Counted from the stretch's first letter, positions 27,317-37,502 are shown. The stretch is DNA of 64,000 nt from Pseudomonas putida S13.1.2 (GCF_000498395.2 NZ_CP010979.1:496001-560000), one strand, 5' to 3'. Numbers and translations: made by a program. Notes: generated from the letters alone by a model not told the origin.

Positions 27317-28978
27317 ATGATGGTTAAAAGTATGTATCCGCGCGCGGTCATGCTAGCGCTCTGTTGTATGTTGCCGGCGGCTTTATCGGTTGCCTCTGTA
27401 CATGCAGGAGAGGGCTATGTGGCTCGTCAAGAAGGCCTGCGTACGTTCTTCGATGCACTGTCAGCGTCTTTGGACAAGCCGGTCATTCTCAGCAAGGCAG
27501 CTGCTCGCCGCACCATCAGTGGCGATTTTTCGATGGTCGCACCGCAGCAGACTCTGGAGCGTGTTGTTCGGCAAATGGGGCTGATCTGGTACAGCGATGG
27601 TCAGACGCTGTACGTCTATGAGGCGGCCGAGGCGAAAAGCGCCGTTATCTCGCTGAATACCATCACTGTCCATAAGCTGGATGCCTTCCTGCGCAGCGCC
27701 GGTTTGCGCGATACCCGATACCCTCTGCGGCACGATGGCTTGCGGACCTTTTACGTTTCTGGCCCGCCGATCTATGTCGACTTGGTGGCACAGGCCGCGC
27801 AATTCATGGACAGCCAAAGTGCCGGCTTGCAGCTCGGACAGCAGCGCATTGGCGTTATTCATCTGCGCAATACCTTCGTTGCAGATCGCAAGTACGAGTT
27901 GCGCGAGCAAAGCATCACGGTACCCGGCATTGCGACGGCTATCGAGACTCTGCTCAAGGGTGAAAGCCGTGCTGCCGACGCCGTGATCCACAAGGACGCT
28001 GAAGGGCGTCCGGGCGGCATGCCGAGCTTTCCACTGGAGGGGCTGGGTGCCCCCGAAGCCGCATCTGGCGACAACACATCGCCGCGGATCATCGCTCGCG
28101 ATCTGGCTGCAGGCAATATTCGCGTAGTGGCCTACCCCGATACCAATAGCCTGTTGGTCAAGGGGCTCCCGGAACAGGTGCATTTTATTGAGAATCTGGT
28201 AGCTGCGCTCGATGAACCAAAACGTCATGTCGAACTGTCCCTGTGGATCATCGATCTGCATAAGGACGATCTCAATGAGTTGGGAGTCGACTGGAGGGGT
28301 TCGTTCAAGGTCGGCTCGAAGGTGGCGGCATCGCTCAATGGCGGCTCGCTGAGTACACTGGATAGCTCTTCGTTCATGGCTGCCATTTCAGCGCTGGAAA
28401 CCGACAATCGCGCACGGGTGGTTTCGCGGCCGGTGGTGCTGACTCAAGAAAACGTTCCGGCGATTTTCGACAATAACCGTACGTTTTATGCGCGACTGAT
28501 CGGTGAGCGCAGTGTTCAACTTGAACACGTCACTTACGGCACCTTGGTCAGCGTCCTGCCACGGATTTCACCCTCCGGAGAAGTCGAGATGGCACTCAAC
28601 ATCGAGGACGGCAGTGTGGTCGAGTCGGCTGCGGGGCAGTCGTCAGGGGCCGACACGCTGCCGACCGTTGGCCGAACGCGTATCAGTACTGTTGCTCGCG
28701 TGCCACAGGGCAAAGGCTTGCTGGTCGGAGGCTTCACCCGTGACGAGAGTGGAGAGGTGATCAAGCGTATCCCGTTGCTGGGGCATATTCCTTATCTGGG
28801 GAGGGTGTTCAGTTATCGGCAGACCCGTCAAGCCAACACGGTCCGGGTGTTCCTGATTCAACCTAAAGAGCTCGATAGCCCGTTGGAACCAGGCGCTATG
28901 CAGATTGGTTCGCAAGTGATCGGCAATGTGGCCCGTGATCCGGCCGACCGCGCGGTGCTTCGCGTGCTGGAGCGCTGA
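27317..28978 (+). CDS. sctC: T3SS outer-membrane secretin SctC (InvG-like)
   Basis: A 553-residue secretin with a signal peptide (about 1-30, ending VHAGE). N-terminal N0/N1-type ring domains follow, then the secretin domain with VPQGKGLLVGGFTRDESG and RIPLLGHIPYLGRVFSYR, which are diagnostic of the family. The protein forms the outer-membrane ring of the needle complex. No InvH-type pilotin gene was found nearby. It begins 4 bases after the regulator gene and ends 1 base before sctW, so the whole block is probably one operon. Confidence 0.95.
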   Translation: MMVKSMYPRAVMLALCCMLPAALSVASVHAGEGYVARQEGLRTFFDALSASLDKPVILSKAAARRTISGDFSMVAPQQTLERVVRQMGLIWYSDGQTLYVYEAAEAKSAVISLNTITVHKLDAFLRSAGLRDTRYPLRHDGLRTFYVSGPPIYVDLVAQAAQFMDSQSAGLQLGQQRIGVIHLRNTFVADRKYELREQSITVPGIATAIETLLKGESRAADAVIHKDAEGRPGGMPSFPLEGLGAPEAASGDNTSPRIIARDLAAGNIRVVAYPDTNSLLVKGLPEQVHFIENLVAALDEPKRHVELSLWIIDLHKDDLNELGVDWRGSFKVGSKVAASLNGGSLSTLDSSSFMAAISALETDNRARVVSRPVVLTQENVPAIFDNNRTFYARLIGERSVQLEHVTYGTLVSVLPRISPSGEVEMALNIEDGSVVESAAGQSSGADTLPTVGRTRISTVARVPQGKGLLVGGFTRDESGEVIKRIPLLGHIPYLGRVFSYRQTRQANTVRVFLIQPKELDSPLEPGAMQIGSQVIGNVARDPADRAVLRVLER

Positions 28979-28979
28979 T

Positions 28980-30083
28980 ATGGCAACTATTGGCCAAGTG
29001 CCGTTGCGCATGCAGATGTCGCGCCCGCTTCAGGGTAGCGAGCCTCAGGCAAAGGTCGCTGAAGCGCCAGACGACGATGCGACCCCGGCCGCCAGCGTCC
29101 AGCGATTTGTCGAGGACAGCGATGAGATGGCGGCTGCGCTGCGTTCGCAGTTTCGCCGTAGAGGCGATTTCGGCAGCAAGTTCGAAGGCTTGGCGGAAAG
29201 CTTCGAGCGGGTCCTGGATGAAGACGTGATTCCCAAGGCTCGGCAGATCCAGTCGCTGGCCAAGCTTGCCGAGCGTAGCATCGAATGGCTGCTGGCGCAG
29301 GCTCGGGCACTGTTCCCCGATGACAGCGATCTGGTGCTGGTACTGCGCGAACTGTTGCGTGAAAAAGTGATGGCTGAAGCGACTCGTCAGCGTCTGGAGA
29401 CGTTACTGCAACAGGTGCTCGTTCAGTCGCCGCCCAAGCGTTTGAAGGCCGGTATCAATTCGGCCCTCAAAGCCAAGATGTTCAGCAAGGCGCTGGCGTT
29501 GCGAGCGGCCTTGCTGCGTGACACCTATCGTGCGTTCCTGGAGTTTGAAGGCGGTCCGGTCGAGTCCTATGAGGACTGGATAGCCATCTACGGCTACCGG
29601 CATCGAGGCTCGGTCCTGGAGTTCATCGAGGCTGCGTTACTGACGGACATCGATGCCCACGATCCCAGTTGCTCTCGCGACGAGTTTGGGCAGTTGCTAA
29701 GAAAACTGGGTGATCTCAAGCGTCTGCGTTCGGTCGATGTCGTGTTCATCCGGGGGGTGCTCGCAGAGGAGCAAGTTTGCCGGCATAACGCCAGCGAGCC
29801 GGACTGGTTGGTCTTCATGCTGGGGCTGTTGCAGTTTTCCGACGAGCTCGACCATTTGCTGTCAGGTCTTTTTGGCGAGCGATTGTTGCTAATCGCGCAC
29901 CCTGAGCGCGCGCAACTGCTGCAACTGTTGCGACTGTTCTGCCTGGCGTTGCCGCTCGAGCTGTTTGGCGATGACCAGGCTCTAGAGCGGATCGCCGAGC
30001 AATTCACGCACCTGGCGGACCTGGTGTTCGCCCATGAAGCCATAGGGCGGCATGCCGCGTTGGTTGCTCGCTGCTCCTCCTAG
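28980..30083 (+). CDS. sctW: T3SS gatekeeper SctW (InvE-like)
   Basis: A 367-residue, mainly helical protein with the InvE/MxiC/SepL architecture. It has an unstructured N terminus, an SRRFVED-like start (VQRFVEDSDEMAAALRSQFR) and helical X-domains. Gatekeepers control the order of translocator then effector export at the cytoplasmic gate. The ATG at 28980 directly follows the secretin stop; an earlier in-frame start would overlap it. It is placed between sctC and sctV as in SPI-1. Confidence 0.9.
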   Translation: MATIGQVPLRMQMSRPLQGSEPQAKVAEAPDDDATPAASVQRFVEDSDEMAAALRSQFRRRGDFGSKFEGLAESFERVLDEDVIPKARQIQSLAKLAERSIEWLLAQARALFPDDSDLVLVLRELLREKVMAEATRQRLETLLQQVLVQSPPKRLKAGINSALKAKMFSKALALRAALLRDTYRAFLEFEGGPVESYEDWIAIYGYRHRGSVLEFIEAALLTDIDAHDPSCSRDEFGQLLRKLGDLKRLRSVDVVFIRGVLAEEQVCRHNASEPDWLVFMLGLLQFSDELDHLLSGLFGERLLLIAHPERAQLLQLLRLFCLALPLELFGDDQALERIAEQFTHLADLVFAHEAIGRHAALVARCSS

Positions 30084-30104
30084 TTTTCAAGGCCTGTACT
30101 TATC

Positions 30105-32155
30105 ATGCTCGATAAATTCTTGCGCAATATCATTTCTCGACCCGAGCTGCTGATCCTGACGCTCATGGTGATGATCATCGCCATGCTGATCATTCCACTG
30201 CCGACGCCGCTGGTGGATTTTCTGATCGGTCTGAACATCGTCATTGCGATCCTGGTATTCATGGGCTCGTTCTACATCGAACGGATCCTCAGTTTTTCCA
30301 CCTTTCCTGCGCTGTTATTGATCACCACATTGTTCCGGCTGGCGTTATCGATCAGTACCAGTCGGCTTATCCTGGTGCAGGCGGATGCGGGCGAGATCAT
30401 CGCGTCTTTCGGCGAGTTTGTAATTGGCGACAGCCTGGTGGTGGGCTTCGTGATCTTCGCTATCGTCACCATTGTCCAGTTCATCGTCATTACCAAGGGG
30501 TCCGAGCGCGTAGCGGAAGTAGCCGCCCGGTTCTCCCTCGATGGCATGCCGGGTAAGCAAATGAGTATCGATGGCGACCTCAAGGCCGGTGTCATCGATG
30601 CCAAGGAGGCGCGTGAGCGGCGCAGCACGCTAGAGCGCGAAAGCCAGTTGTATGGATCCTTCGATGGCGCCATGAAGTTCATCAAGGGGGACGCGATCGC
30701 CGGGATCATCATCATTTTCGTCAACTTTCTCGGGGGATCGCAATCGGTGTCGGGCAGTTGGGCATGGACATGTCCGAGGCGCTGTCGACCTACACATTGC
30801 TGACAATCGGTGACGGCCTGGTGGCGCAGATTCCCGCGCTGCTGATCGCTATCGGAGCGGGTTTCATCGTGACCCGTGTCAACGGAGACGAGGCCAACCT
30901 GGGGCGCAACATGATGACCCAACTGCTGGGGCATCCCTTTGTGCTGGGTATTACCGCCGTGCTGGCCGTCGGTGTGGCGATGCTGCCAGGCTTCCCGGCC
31001 GCGGTGTTTCTGATCATCGCCAGTGCGTTAGTGGGGTTGCTGTTCTTTCGCCACCGGCAGGAGAAGAAAAACTCGGGTACTGCCTCCGTCACGCCATTGG
31101 CGAGTGAAGTGGGAGATGCAGAAAGTGAATTGGGCCTGATCGAGAACGTCGACAACATGGCCACCGAAACCGTCGCCCTGATGCTGCTGGTGCCAAGCGC
31201 CCGCGTCGACGAACTGCGCGCGGCTCAATTATGTGAGCGTTTTCGTAGTCAGTTCTTTATCGATTACGGCATACGGATCCCCGAACCCCGATTGCGCGGT
31301 GCTGACTCACTGCCGCCGGGGCAAGTCGCGGTGTTGATCAACGAAGTGCGTGCAGACCAGTTCGATATCCACTTCGATCTGCTACGTGTTGTCGATTACA
31401 AGCCGGAGCTCGAGCATCTTGGTCTGGACCTGACCACTGGTGTCGACAGCAATATGCAAACCAGCGTGTGGGTGCGCAGCGCCGAGCGCGAAAAACTGCA
31501 GAACCTGGGGCATCAGTTGCGTCCGGCTTACGATGAATTCTATCGCTGCCTGGTGACCCTGCTGGCTCGCAATATTTCGGAGTTTTTCGGCGTGCAGGAA
31601 AGCAAGGTCCTGCTCGACGAGATGGAAGCGCGCTACCCGGACCTGGTCAAAGAAGTCTATCGCCACGCCTCGGTGCAGAAAGTCGCGGAGCTGCTGCAGC
31701 GCCTGGTCGCCGAGCGCATCTCGGTGCGCAACATGAAACTGATTCTTGAAACGCTTGCTCACTGGGCCTTGCGCGAGAAGGACGTGATTGCTTTGGTCGA
31801 GCACGTGCGCGGCGGCCTGGCGCGCTACATCAGTAACAAATTTGCCAACGGCAACGACCTGCGAGTGTTGCTGCTCTCGCCGGAGTTCGAGGACGTGGTG
31901 CGCAAGGGCATCCGCCAGACCTCTGCCGGCAGCTTCATCAACCTGGAGCCTTCGGCCAGCGAAGACCTTATGGACCGGCTGGCGGTCGGGCTCGATAGCC
32001 TGCACATCCCTCAGAAAGACATGGTCATCCTGGCCTCGGTAGATGTGCGGCGCTACATCAAGAAACTGATTGAGGGCCGTTTTCGGGAGCTGGACGTGAT
32101 TTCGTTTGGTGAGATTTCCGACAGCATTTCAGTACAAGTGATCAAGACCCTTTAG
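30105..32155 (+). pseudogene. sctV: T3SS export gate SctV (InvA-like), disrupted by a -1 frameshift
   Basis: Two plus-strand frames together encode a complete InvA/FlhA-family export gate of about 683 residues. The first frame (30105-30803) carries the N-terminal membrane segments and ends correctly up to FVNFLGG. The second continues from [20 protein letters not shown] through the [17 protein letters not shown] segment and the cytoplasmic nonamer domain to 32155. The break is in the G5 tract at 30732-30736, where one extra G would restore the frame. Everything else looks intact, so the change is recent, a phase-variation event or a sequencing error. Without SctV the T3SS cannot export substrates. 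Confidence 0.9.
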
Positions 32156-32166
32156 GAGTGTGCTTT

Positions 32167-33468
32167 GTGCAACAGCCAATGAGTCGGGCATCGCTGGAGC
32201 GCCGTGCTGCCCACCCGCTGCGTTTGAATGGTCCATTGCTTGAAGCGGCGCTGCACAATGTGGTTATCGGCGAAGTGTGCGAGGTGCGAAGCGACTGGCG
32301 TTACGCTGCGGTGAGCGCTCGAGCGCAAGTGATTGGCTTCAGCCCCGATGCGGTAGTGCTCAGCTTGTTGGGTGATGCGCGAGGGTTGTCCCGTGAGTCG
32401 CTGATTGTACCGACGGGTGCGTTGCTCAGCCTGCATTGCAGCGCTGCCATGCTCGGTAGCGTGATCGACCCTCAGGGGCGGATAGTCGAACGCTTGGCCC
32501 CCGGCGATGCCTTCGATGGTCGCGACTGTCCGGTGGATGCTGCTCCTCCAGCCTACAACCAGCGTCGTCCGGTGAGCCAGCCGATGGCCACCGGCGTACG
32601 GGCGATCGATGGCCTGCTCACGTGCGGCATAGGCCAACGTATCGGCATTTTTGCCGCCGCCGGATCAGGCAAGACTTCTCTGATGAACATGCTGATCGCC
32701 CACAGCGAAGCGGATGTATTCGTTATCGGGCTGATCGGTGAGCGGGGCCGGGAGGTCACCGAATTTGTCGAGACGTTGCGTCATTCGGATAAATGCACGC
32801 GGTGCGTGGTGGTCTACGCGACCTCGGACTTCTCCTCGATTGACCGCTGCAACGCAGCGTTACAGGCAACGGCAATCGCTGAGTATTTCCGTGATCAAGG
32901 CCGGCAGGTGGTGCTGATGCTTGACTCCATGAGCCGTTATGCCCGCGCCCGCCGCGACCTCGCGCTGGCGGCGGGGGAAGCACCCGCGCGGCGCGGTTAT
33001 CCCGCTTCGGTGTTCGACTCCCTGCCGCGTTTGCTGGAACGTCCGGGCGTGACCGCCAACGGGAGCATTACCGCGTTCTACACCGTATTGATGGAAAGCG
33101 ACGATGAAACTGACCCCATTGCCGAGGAGATTCGCTCCATCCTCGACGGGCATATCTACCTGAGTCGCAAGTTGGCCGCCAGCGGTCATTTCCCGGCAAT
33201 CGATGTGCTCCGTAGCGCCAGCCGGGTGGCGCATCAGGTCACCGGACCCGATGTTCAGCATCTGGCGGCCAGTACACGCAAGGTGTTGGCTCGTCTCGAG
33301 GCGCTGCAGGTATTGCTCGATCTGGGGGAGTACCGACACGGGGAAAATGCGGCTAACGATCAGGCCATGGCCTGTCGCGAAGCCTTGATGGCGTGGCTTT
33401 GTCAGGATTTGAAGGAGGGATGTGCACCTCAGGTCACGCTGGAGAGCCTGCATGGTCTCCTTGGCTGA
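32167..33468 (+). CDS. sctN: T3SS ATPase SctN (InvC-like)
   Basis: About 433 residues from a GTG at 32167, spaced 8 bases after an AGGAG site; a GTG at 32158 and an ATG at 32179 are alternatives. The Walker A motif [17 protein letters not shown] lies near residue 160, followed by the Walker B region [24 protein letters not shown] and [19 protein letters not shown]. This flagellar FliI/F1-beta-like hexamer strips chaperones from substrates and energises unfolding at the cytoplasmic face. It follows sctV by 11 bases and overlaps sctO. Confidence 0.94.
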   Translation: MQQPMSRASLERRAAHPLRLNGPLLEAALHNVVIGEVCEVRSDWRYAAVSARAQVIGFSPDAVVLSLLGDARGLSRESLIVPTGALLSLHCSAAMLGSVIDPQGRIVERLAPGDAFDGRDCPVDAAPPAYNQRRPVSQPMATGVRAIDGLLTCGIGQRIGIFAAAGSGKTSLMNMLIAHSEADVFVIGLIGERGREVTEFVETLRHSDKCTRCVVVYATSDFSSIDRCNAALQATAIAEYFRDQGRQVVLMLDSMSRYARARRDLALAAGEAPARRGYPASVFDSLPRLLERPGVTANGSITAFYTVLMESDDETDPIAEEIRSILDGHIYLSRKLAASGHFPAIDVLRSASRVAHQVTGPDVQHLAASTRKVLARLEALQVLLDLGEYRHGENAANDQAMACREALMAWLCQDLKEGCAPQVTLESLHGLLG

Positions 33469-33907
33469 TGTCCGGCGCCTGCAGGCGTTCAGTGATCGTC
33501 GGCAGCATGAGTGTGAGCGAGGGCTTGATAAGGCCGTGCGCGCATTGGCTCCACTTGAGCGTGAGTTGCAGCAGATCGAGCAGCAGGCACTTGGGCTCAG
33601 TGAGCTCTTGATAAGTCAGCGTCCCCAGAATCAGCGCTTGAGCCATTCGCAGTTGCTGGCGCTGTTGCGGCGTCAGGCTGTCATTCGGCGGCAGATCGGT
33701 AACCTGGCCCTGGAACGCATCCGCGTGATGGAGCAGCACCAGGGGGTGGCTCAAGAGGTCGAGCGCTTGCAAGGGCGTCGCAAGACTCTACAGAGGAAGC
33801 ATTTGAAGTACCGGAGTCTGGAGCAACGTTTGCTGGGCGAGCGTCGTTCACGTCGGTTGCGCGAGGAAGAAAATGACATTGATGAACTGTTGGTGATTTG
33901 GAAATGA
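33452..33907 (+). CDS. sctO: T3SS stalk protein SctO (InvI/Spa13-like)
   Basis: A 151-residue protein that is almost entirely coiled-coil and rich in Arg, Gln, Glu and Leu, as expected for SctO/FliJ-type stalks that insert into the SctN hexamer and contact SctV. I chose the ATG at 33452 (GGAGAG ribosome site); earlier in-frame starts lie deep inside sctN. The gene overlaps sctN by 17 bases and sctP by 4. The identification rests on position and coiled-coil character, because sequence conservation in this family is weak. Confidence 0.8.
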   Translation: MVSLADVRRLQAFSDRRQHECERGLDKAVRALAPLERELQQIEQQALGLSELLISQRPQNQRLSHSQLLALLRRQAVIRRQIGNLALERIRVMEQHQGVAQEVERLQGRRKTLQRKHLKYRSLEQRLLGERRSRRLREEENDIDELLVIWK

Positions 33908-34890
33908 GCATAGTGAGACCCCCAGCAGCGCAACTCCGTCCGGTAAGGGATCTTTCGGCCAGCGATGAGCCCGGCCATAAAGATCAACCGCGAGTCTCTG
34001 ACGACCGTTATGCAGTGGACGAATTGCCCCAGGGTGCGCTGATGTTGTTGGCGCAATTGCAACCATTGCGCGAGTTCCCGCTGCAGTTATCGCTGGCAGC
34101 GCTGCGCTTGGGGGCGGGCACTGAGTCCAGGTTGGCTAAAGTATCGGTGGATCAGCCGATGCATTTACCCATCAAGCAGCCTTCCGTGCCTTCATCGCCG
34201 GCATTGGTTAATGCTCGGTTGGCGCTGGCGGAGCGCTTGCCAATCACTGCGCAGGTGCTTGGTCAGGCGTCCGTTGCCAGTGCGCTCGCCACAGCCGATC
34301 AGGCTGCCGTCGATGTGTCGGCCGAGCAGAAAGCGCCATTGTCGTCTGCCCGCTTACCGCTCGCCATGCCGACGCAAGTGCCTGATCAGGCTGCTGCTGC
34401 CATTGCGTTGTGGGCATCCGATCAAGCTGTCGCCGATAGGCAGGTCAAACAGCAAACCCCTCAAGCATTTCCGGCGCAACCATTGCCCTTGCTGGAAAAG
34501 TCATCGTATTTGAACCAGGTCACGCGTGTGGCGGTGCCTGCCAAAGCGACCGCTGGACTGAACTCAGCGCCTGAAGTCAGCATTGCCAGGGAGGCCAGGA
34601 ACTACCTTCAGGTGCCCTTCAGCAAAGGTGATGCTGTTGGTCTGATTACGGTCAGCAAGGCAGGGGCCGAACGCCCCGAGCAGTTGCTGCTCAATCCAAG
34701 CAGTGCCCTGGTTTTCAGCTGTTTGAGCGACAACCTGGCGCAGGCGCCGGATCCGCGCTGGCGTTTGACTGACCAGGAGGGGGGTGACTTGCGTCACGGT
34801 CATGACCAGGAGCGACCGGATGAGGAGGTCGAAGAGCTCAGCCGTCAAGCGCTTCGAGATAGAAGCGGGCGGGGAGAGCATCAAACGTGA
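33904..34890 (+). CDS. sctP: T3SS needle-length regulator SctP (InvJ/SpaN-like)
   Basis: A 328-residue protein, Ala/Gln/Pro-rich and low-complexity over the first two thirds, with a short more ordered C-terminal part containing LVFSCLSDNLAQAPDPRWRLTD. That pattern fits molecular-ruler proteins, which set needle length and trigger the substrate switch through SctU. The ATG overlaps the sctO stop (ATGA) and its stop overlaps the GTG of sctQ. Assignment is mainly by position between sctO and sctQ. Confidence 0.78.
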   Translation: MSIVRPPAAQLRPVRDLSASDEPGHKDQPRVSDDRYAVDELPQGALMLLAQLQPLREFPLQLSLAALRLGAGTESRLAKVSVDQPMHLPIKQPSVPSSPALVNARLALAERLPITAQVLGQASVASALATADQAAVDVSAEQKAPLSSARLPLAMPTQVPDQAAAAIALWASDQAVADRQVKQQTPQAFPAQPLPLLEKSSYLNQVTRVAVPAKATAGLNSAPEVSIAREARNYLQVPFSKGDAVGLITVSKAGAERPEQLLLNPSSALVFSCLSDNLAQAPDPRWRLTDQEGGDLRHGHDQERPDEEVEELSRQALRDRSGRGEHQT

Positions 34891-35795
34891 CATCCACTCT
34901 GTCCTTGCGCTGCGTTGCGTTAGTTGAGTCTGAGCGGCGCGAAGCGGTGGCCCGCTGGCAGCAAGAGGGGCACCCTGTGCGGTTGAGCCACCCGTCGCCA
35001 GAGACACCTTACATAGCCTTCTGGGCACAAGGTTGCCACGGTATCTGGCAAGGCATGATCGGGGCTCGCGAGTGGGTGCAAGCCGTGGCGCCGCAATGGT
35101 CGCAATGGCTGCATCAGGAGGGCGCGGGTCAGGAGATTCTGGAGCTGTTCGCGGCGGTGAGTCGGCCCATCGAAATTGCGCCTGACCTGCTGGACTACCA
35201 GCGCCTGTTCGATTTCAGGCTCATTCAGGGAGAGGCGCTGCAAGGGGCTTGTCTGCCCTGTATTGCAACACCCCAGAGCGACTTGTGGGTCATGGAAGGG
35301 CCGAGCCAGCGCAAGGAACCGTCGCGCCCACTACAGGCTTGGTTGCAGGCAGTGCCGCAAATTCTACGAATCGTGCTCGGCAACAGCGAACTGGCTCGAT
35401 TGCCATCTCGGCAACTGGCGAGGGGCGATGTGCTGGTCATCGCCCAGCAAACCCGACAACTCTTTATGGCCGATCGGTGTATCGGCCAGTTCACCTTCGT
35501 CAAGCAAGGTCTGCATATGAAACTCTCTCCCCCGGATACCCCATCGCCGAGCGCTCCCTGCGTGCTATCTGAACTGCCGGTCAAACTTGAATTCGTGCTG
35601 GGCGAACTCACCCTGAGCATGGCTACGCTCAACGAGTTCATCGAGCGCCAGGTGCTGCCCCTGGAGGCTACGGCCGTGAGCCACGTCGAAGTTCGTGTCG
35701 GCGGCAACTGTATCGCAGTAGGTGAGCTGGTCCAGCTTGGCGATCGCTTGGGTGTCGAACTGCGTGAGGTAGGGCGGGGCATCGGTAATGAATGA
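34887..35795 (+). CDS. sctQ: T3SS sorting-platform protein SctQ (SpaO-like)
   Basis: A 302-residue protein beginning with GTG in a GTGA overlap with sctP. The C-terminal domain (about 225-300) is a SPOA/FliN-type domain: LPVKLEFVLGELTLSM, LNEFIERQVLPLE and GNCIAVGELVQLGDRLGVEL. SctQ forms the pods of the cytoplasmic sorting platform with SctK and SctL. An internal ATG at 35517, preceded by an AAGG site, could produce the separate C-terminal domain known in other systems (described separately). Confidence 0.9.
   Translation: MTSTLSLRCVALVESERREAVARWQQEGHPVRLSHPSPETPYIAFWAQGCHGIWQGMIGAREWVQAVAPQWSQWLHQEGAGQEILELFAAVSRPIEIAPDLLDYQRLFDFRLIQGEALQGACLPCIATPQSDLWVMEGPSQRKEPSRPLQAWLQAVPQILRIVLGNSELARLPSRQLARGDVLVIAQQTRQLFMADRCIGQFTFVKQGLHMKLSPPDTPSPSAPCVLSELPVKLEFVLGELTLSMATLNEFIERQVLPLEATAVSHVEVRVGGNCIAVGELVQLGDRLGVELREVGRGIGNE
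35517..35795 (+). CDS. Possible internally initiated SctQ C-terminal product
   Basis: In-frame ATG at codon 211 of sctQ with an AAGGT sequence 7-8 bases upstream. It would give a 92-residue protein made of just the SPOA domain. SpaO in Salmonella and YscQ in Yersinia are known to yield such short products that bind the full-length form. The site here is placed just where that product starts, so dual translation is plausible but unproven. Confidence 0.5.
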   Translation: MKLSPPDTPSPSAPCVLSELPVKLEFVLGELTLSMATLNEFIERQVLPLEATAVSHVEVRVGGNCIAVGELVQLGDRLGVELREVGRGIGNE

Positions 35796-36450
35796 CATTT
35801 CAATGATCGGGCTGTTGGCAGTGGCTTCATTGCTGCCATTCCTGATCGCTGCGGGCACCTGCTACATCAAGTTCTCGATTGTCTTCGTTATCGTGCGTAA
35901 TGCTCTGGGCCTGCAGCAGGTGCCATCGAACATGACCCTCAACGCCGTTGCGCTGTTGCTGGCGATGTTCGTCATGAGTCCCGTGGTGCAGCAGGGCTAT
36001 GACTATTACAAGGAAAATCGTGTGGAATTCACCCGCATCGATGCGGTGGTCGACTTCCTCGATAACGGTCTGGGCGGCTATCGCGAATATCTGGCCAGGT
36101 ACACCGACCCGGACCTGGCACAGTTCTTCGAGCGGGCGCAGATTGCCCGCGAGGACCCGAGGGCCGTCGATGGCGAGCTCGATGAAGAGCTGGAGCCCTC
36201 GTTGTTCGCGCTGCTGCCTGCCTATGCACTGAGCGAAATCAAAGCTGCCTTCAAGATCGGTTTCTACCTGTATCTGCCTTTCGTCATTGTCGACCTGGTG
36301 GTCTCCAGTATCTTGCTTGCCCTGGGCATGATGATGATGAGCCCGGTGATCATCTCCGTGCCCATCAAGCTGGTGCTGTTCGTTGCGCTCGATGGCTGGT
36401 CCCTGCTTTCTACCGGACTGGTTGGGCAATACCTGTCCCTGGCTCAATGA
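35788..36450 (+). CDS. sctR: T3SS export-apparatus protein SctR (SpaP-like)
   Basis: A 220-residue FliP/SpaP-family membrane protein with four hydrophobic segments. It includes the SLLPFLIAAGTCYIKFSIVF start and the central YKENRVEF segment. The C-terminal AYALSEIKAAFKIGFYLYLPF, VIVDLVVSSILLALGMMMMSPV region is highly characteristic. Five SctR copies with SctS and SctT form the entry channel. It overlaps sctQ by 8 bases. Confidence 0.95.
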   Translation: MNDISMIGLLAVASLLPFLIAAGTCYIKFSIVFVIVRNALGLQQVPSNMTLNAVALLLAMFVMSPVVQQGYDYYKENRVEFTRIDAVVDFLDNGLGGYREYLARYTDPDLAQFFERAQIAREDPRAVDGELDEELEPSLFALLPAYALSEIKAAFKIGFYLYLPFVIVDLVVSSILLALGMMMMSPVIISVPIKLVLFVALDGWSLLSTGLVGQYLSLAQ

Positions 36451-36459
36451 GATGCCGCG

Positions 36460-36714
36460 ATGAATGACCTGGTGTTTGCCGGCAACAAAACCTTGTACCT
36501 GATATTGATCTTGGTGGCCTGGCCGATCATCGTCGCTACGTTGGTGGGATTGCTGATCGGTCTGTTTCAGACCGTGACCCAGCTTCAGGAGCAAACCTTG
36601 CCCTTCGGCTTCAAACTGCTGGCGGTGTCGATCTGTCTGTTTCTGCTTTCTGGCTGGTACGGCGAGACGCTGCTGGGTTTCAGCCGGGAAGTCATGCGTC
36701 TGGCGCTGAAGTGA
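36460..36714 (+). CDS. sctS: T3SS export-apparatus protein SctS (SpaQ-like)
   Basis: An 84-residue FliQ/SpaQ-family protein with two membrane hairpin segments, [23 protein letters not shown] and [16 protein letters not shown], separated by the [17 protein letters not shown] loop. The loop is typical of the family. It packs around the SctR/SctT helix. It lies 9 bases after sctR and 6 before sctT. Confidence 0.95.
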   Translation: MNDLVFAGNKTLYLILILVAWPIIVATLVGLLIGLFQTVTQLQEQTLPFGFKLLAVSICLFLLSGWYGETLLGFSREVMRLALK

Positions 36715-36720
36715 ATCTGG

Positions 36721-37500
36721 ATGAACGTAAGCCTTTTTTTTGACCTGCATGGCTGGCTGGCCGGTGCGGTGATTTGCTTCGCTCGCCTGGCACCGGTGTT
36801 TTTCATGTTGCCGTTTCTCAACAGCCGCGTGCTCACCGGAGCACCACGAAACGCCGTGATTGTGCTGGTTGGCATGGCGCTCTGGCCTTATACCGCCGGC
36901 ACGTTGCCCCGCCTGGACTCGCTTGGCTTCTACGGGTTGTTGTTGCGGGAGGCCGGAGTGGGGGTAATTCTCGGCTGCCTGTTGTCTTGGCCGTTCTGGG
37001 TGTTGCACGCCATGGGCAACCTGATCGATAACCAGCGCGGCGCGATGCTCAGTAGCACAGTCGATCCGGCCAACGGCGACGACACCTCGGAGCTGGCCAA
37101 TTTTCTCCAGCTGTTCGCGGCAGTGATCTACCTGGAAGGTGGGGGCATGAGGTTGCTGGTGGAAACCCTGAGCCGCAGCTACCAACTTTGCTCGCCGGTA
37201 TTCGGGTGCGAACTGCAGATCCAGCCGTTGCTCGGGCTTCTCGATCCGTTGATCAGCAAAACGCTGATTATCAGTGCACCGGTGGTGGCGACCTTGTTGC
37301 TGACCGAGGCGCTGCTCGGCCTACTGGCGCGTTTTGCGCCGCAAATGAACGCGTTTTCAGTGTCGCTCACGGTCAAGGGAGCCATCGCGTTACTGGTGTT
37401 GATTCAGTATCTGGGTGTTCACCTGCCGGACGAAATACTGCGCATGGCCACCCAGCCGGATCAGCTTGCGCAGTGGTTCGTACTGCCGCAGGCCCACTGA
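36721..37500 (+). CDS. sctT: T3SS export-apparatus protein SctT (SpaR-like)
   Basis: A 259-residue FliR/SpaR-family membrane protein with six or so hydrophobic segments. Recognisable segments are ARLAPVFFMLPFLNSRVLTG near the start, GCLLSWPFWVLHAMGNLIDNQRG in the middle and LLGLLARFAPQMNAFSVSL near the end. It completes the SctRST core through which substrates enter the needle channel. A short A/G-rich site precedes the start and sctU begins 2 bases after its stop. Confidence 0.95.
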   Translation: MNVSLFFDLHGWLAGAVICFARLAPVFFMLPFLNSRVLTGAPRNAVIVLVGMALWPYTAGTLPRLDSLGFYGLLLREAGVGVILGCLLSWPFWVLHAMGNLIDNQRGAMLSSTVDPANGDDTSELANFLQLFAAVIYLEGGGMRLLVETLSRSYQLCSPVFGCELQIQPLLGLLDPLISKTLIISAPVVATLLLTEALLGLLARFAPQMNAFSVSLTVKGAIALLVLIQYLGVHLPDEILRMATQPDQLAQWFVLPQAH

Positions 37501-37502
37501 AT

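Noticed and set aside
30732..30758. Programmed -1 ribosomal frameshift in sctV
   Set aside because: The tract has only five G residues and lacks a canonical slippery heptamer in frame; other InvA-family genes do not need one. A mutation or sequencing error is simpler.
35827..37185. Long minus-strand reading frame opposite sctR-sctT
   Set aside because: It is antisense to three recognisable export-apparatus genes and is Gln/His-rich low-complexity text, typical of a shadow of hydrophobic genes.
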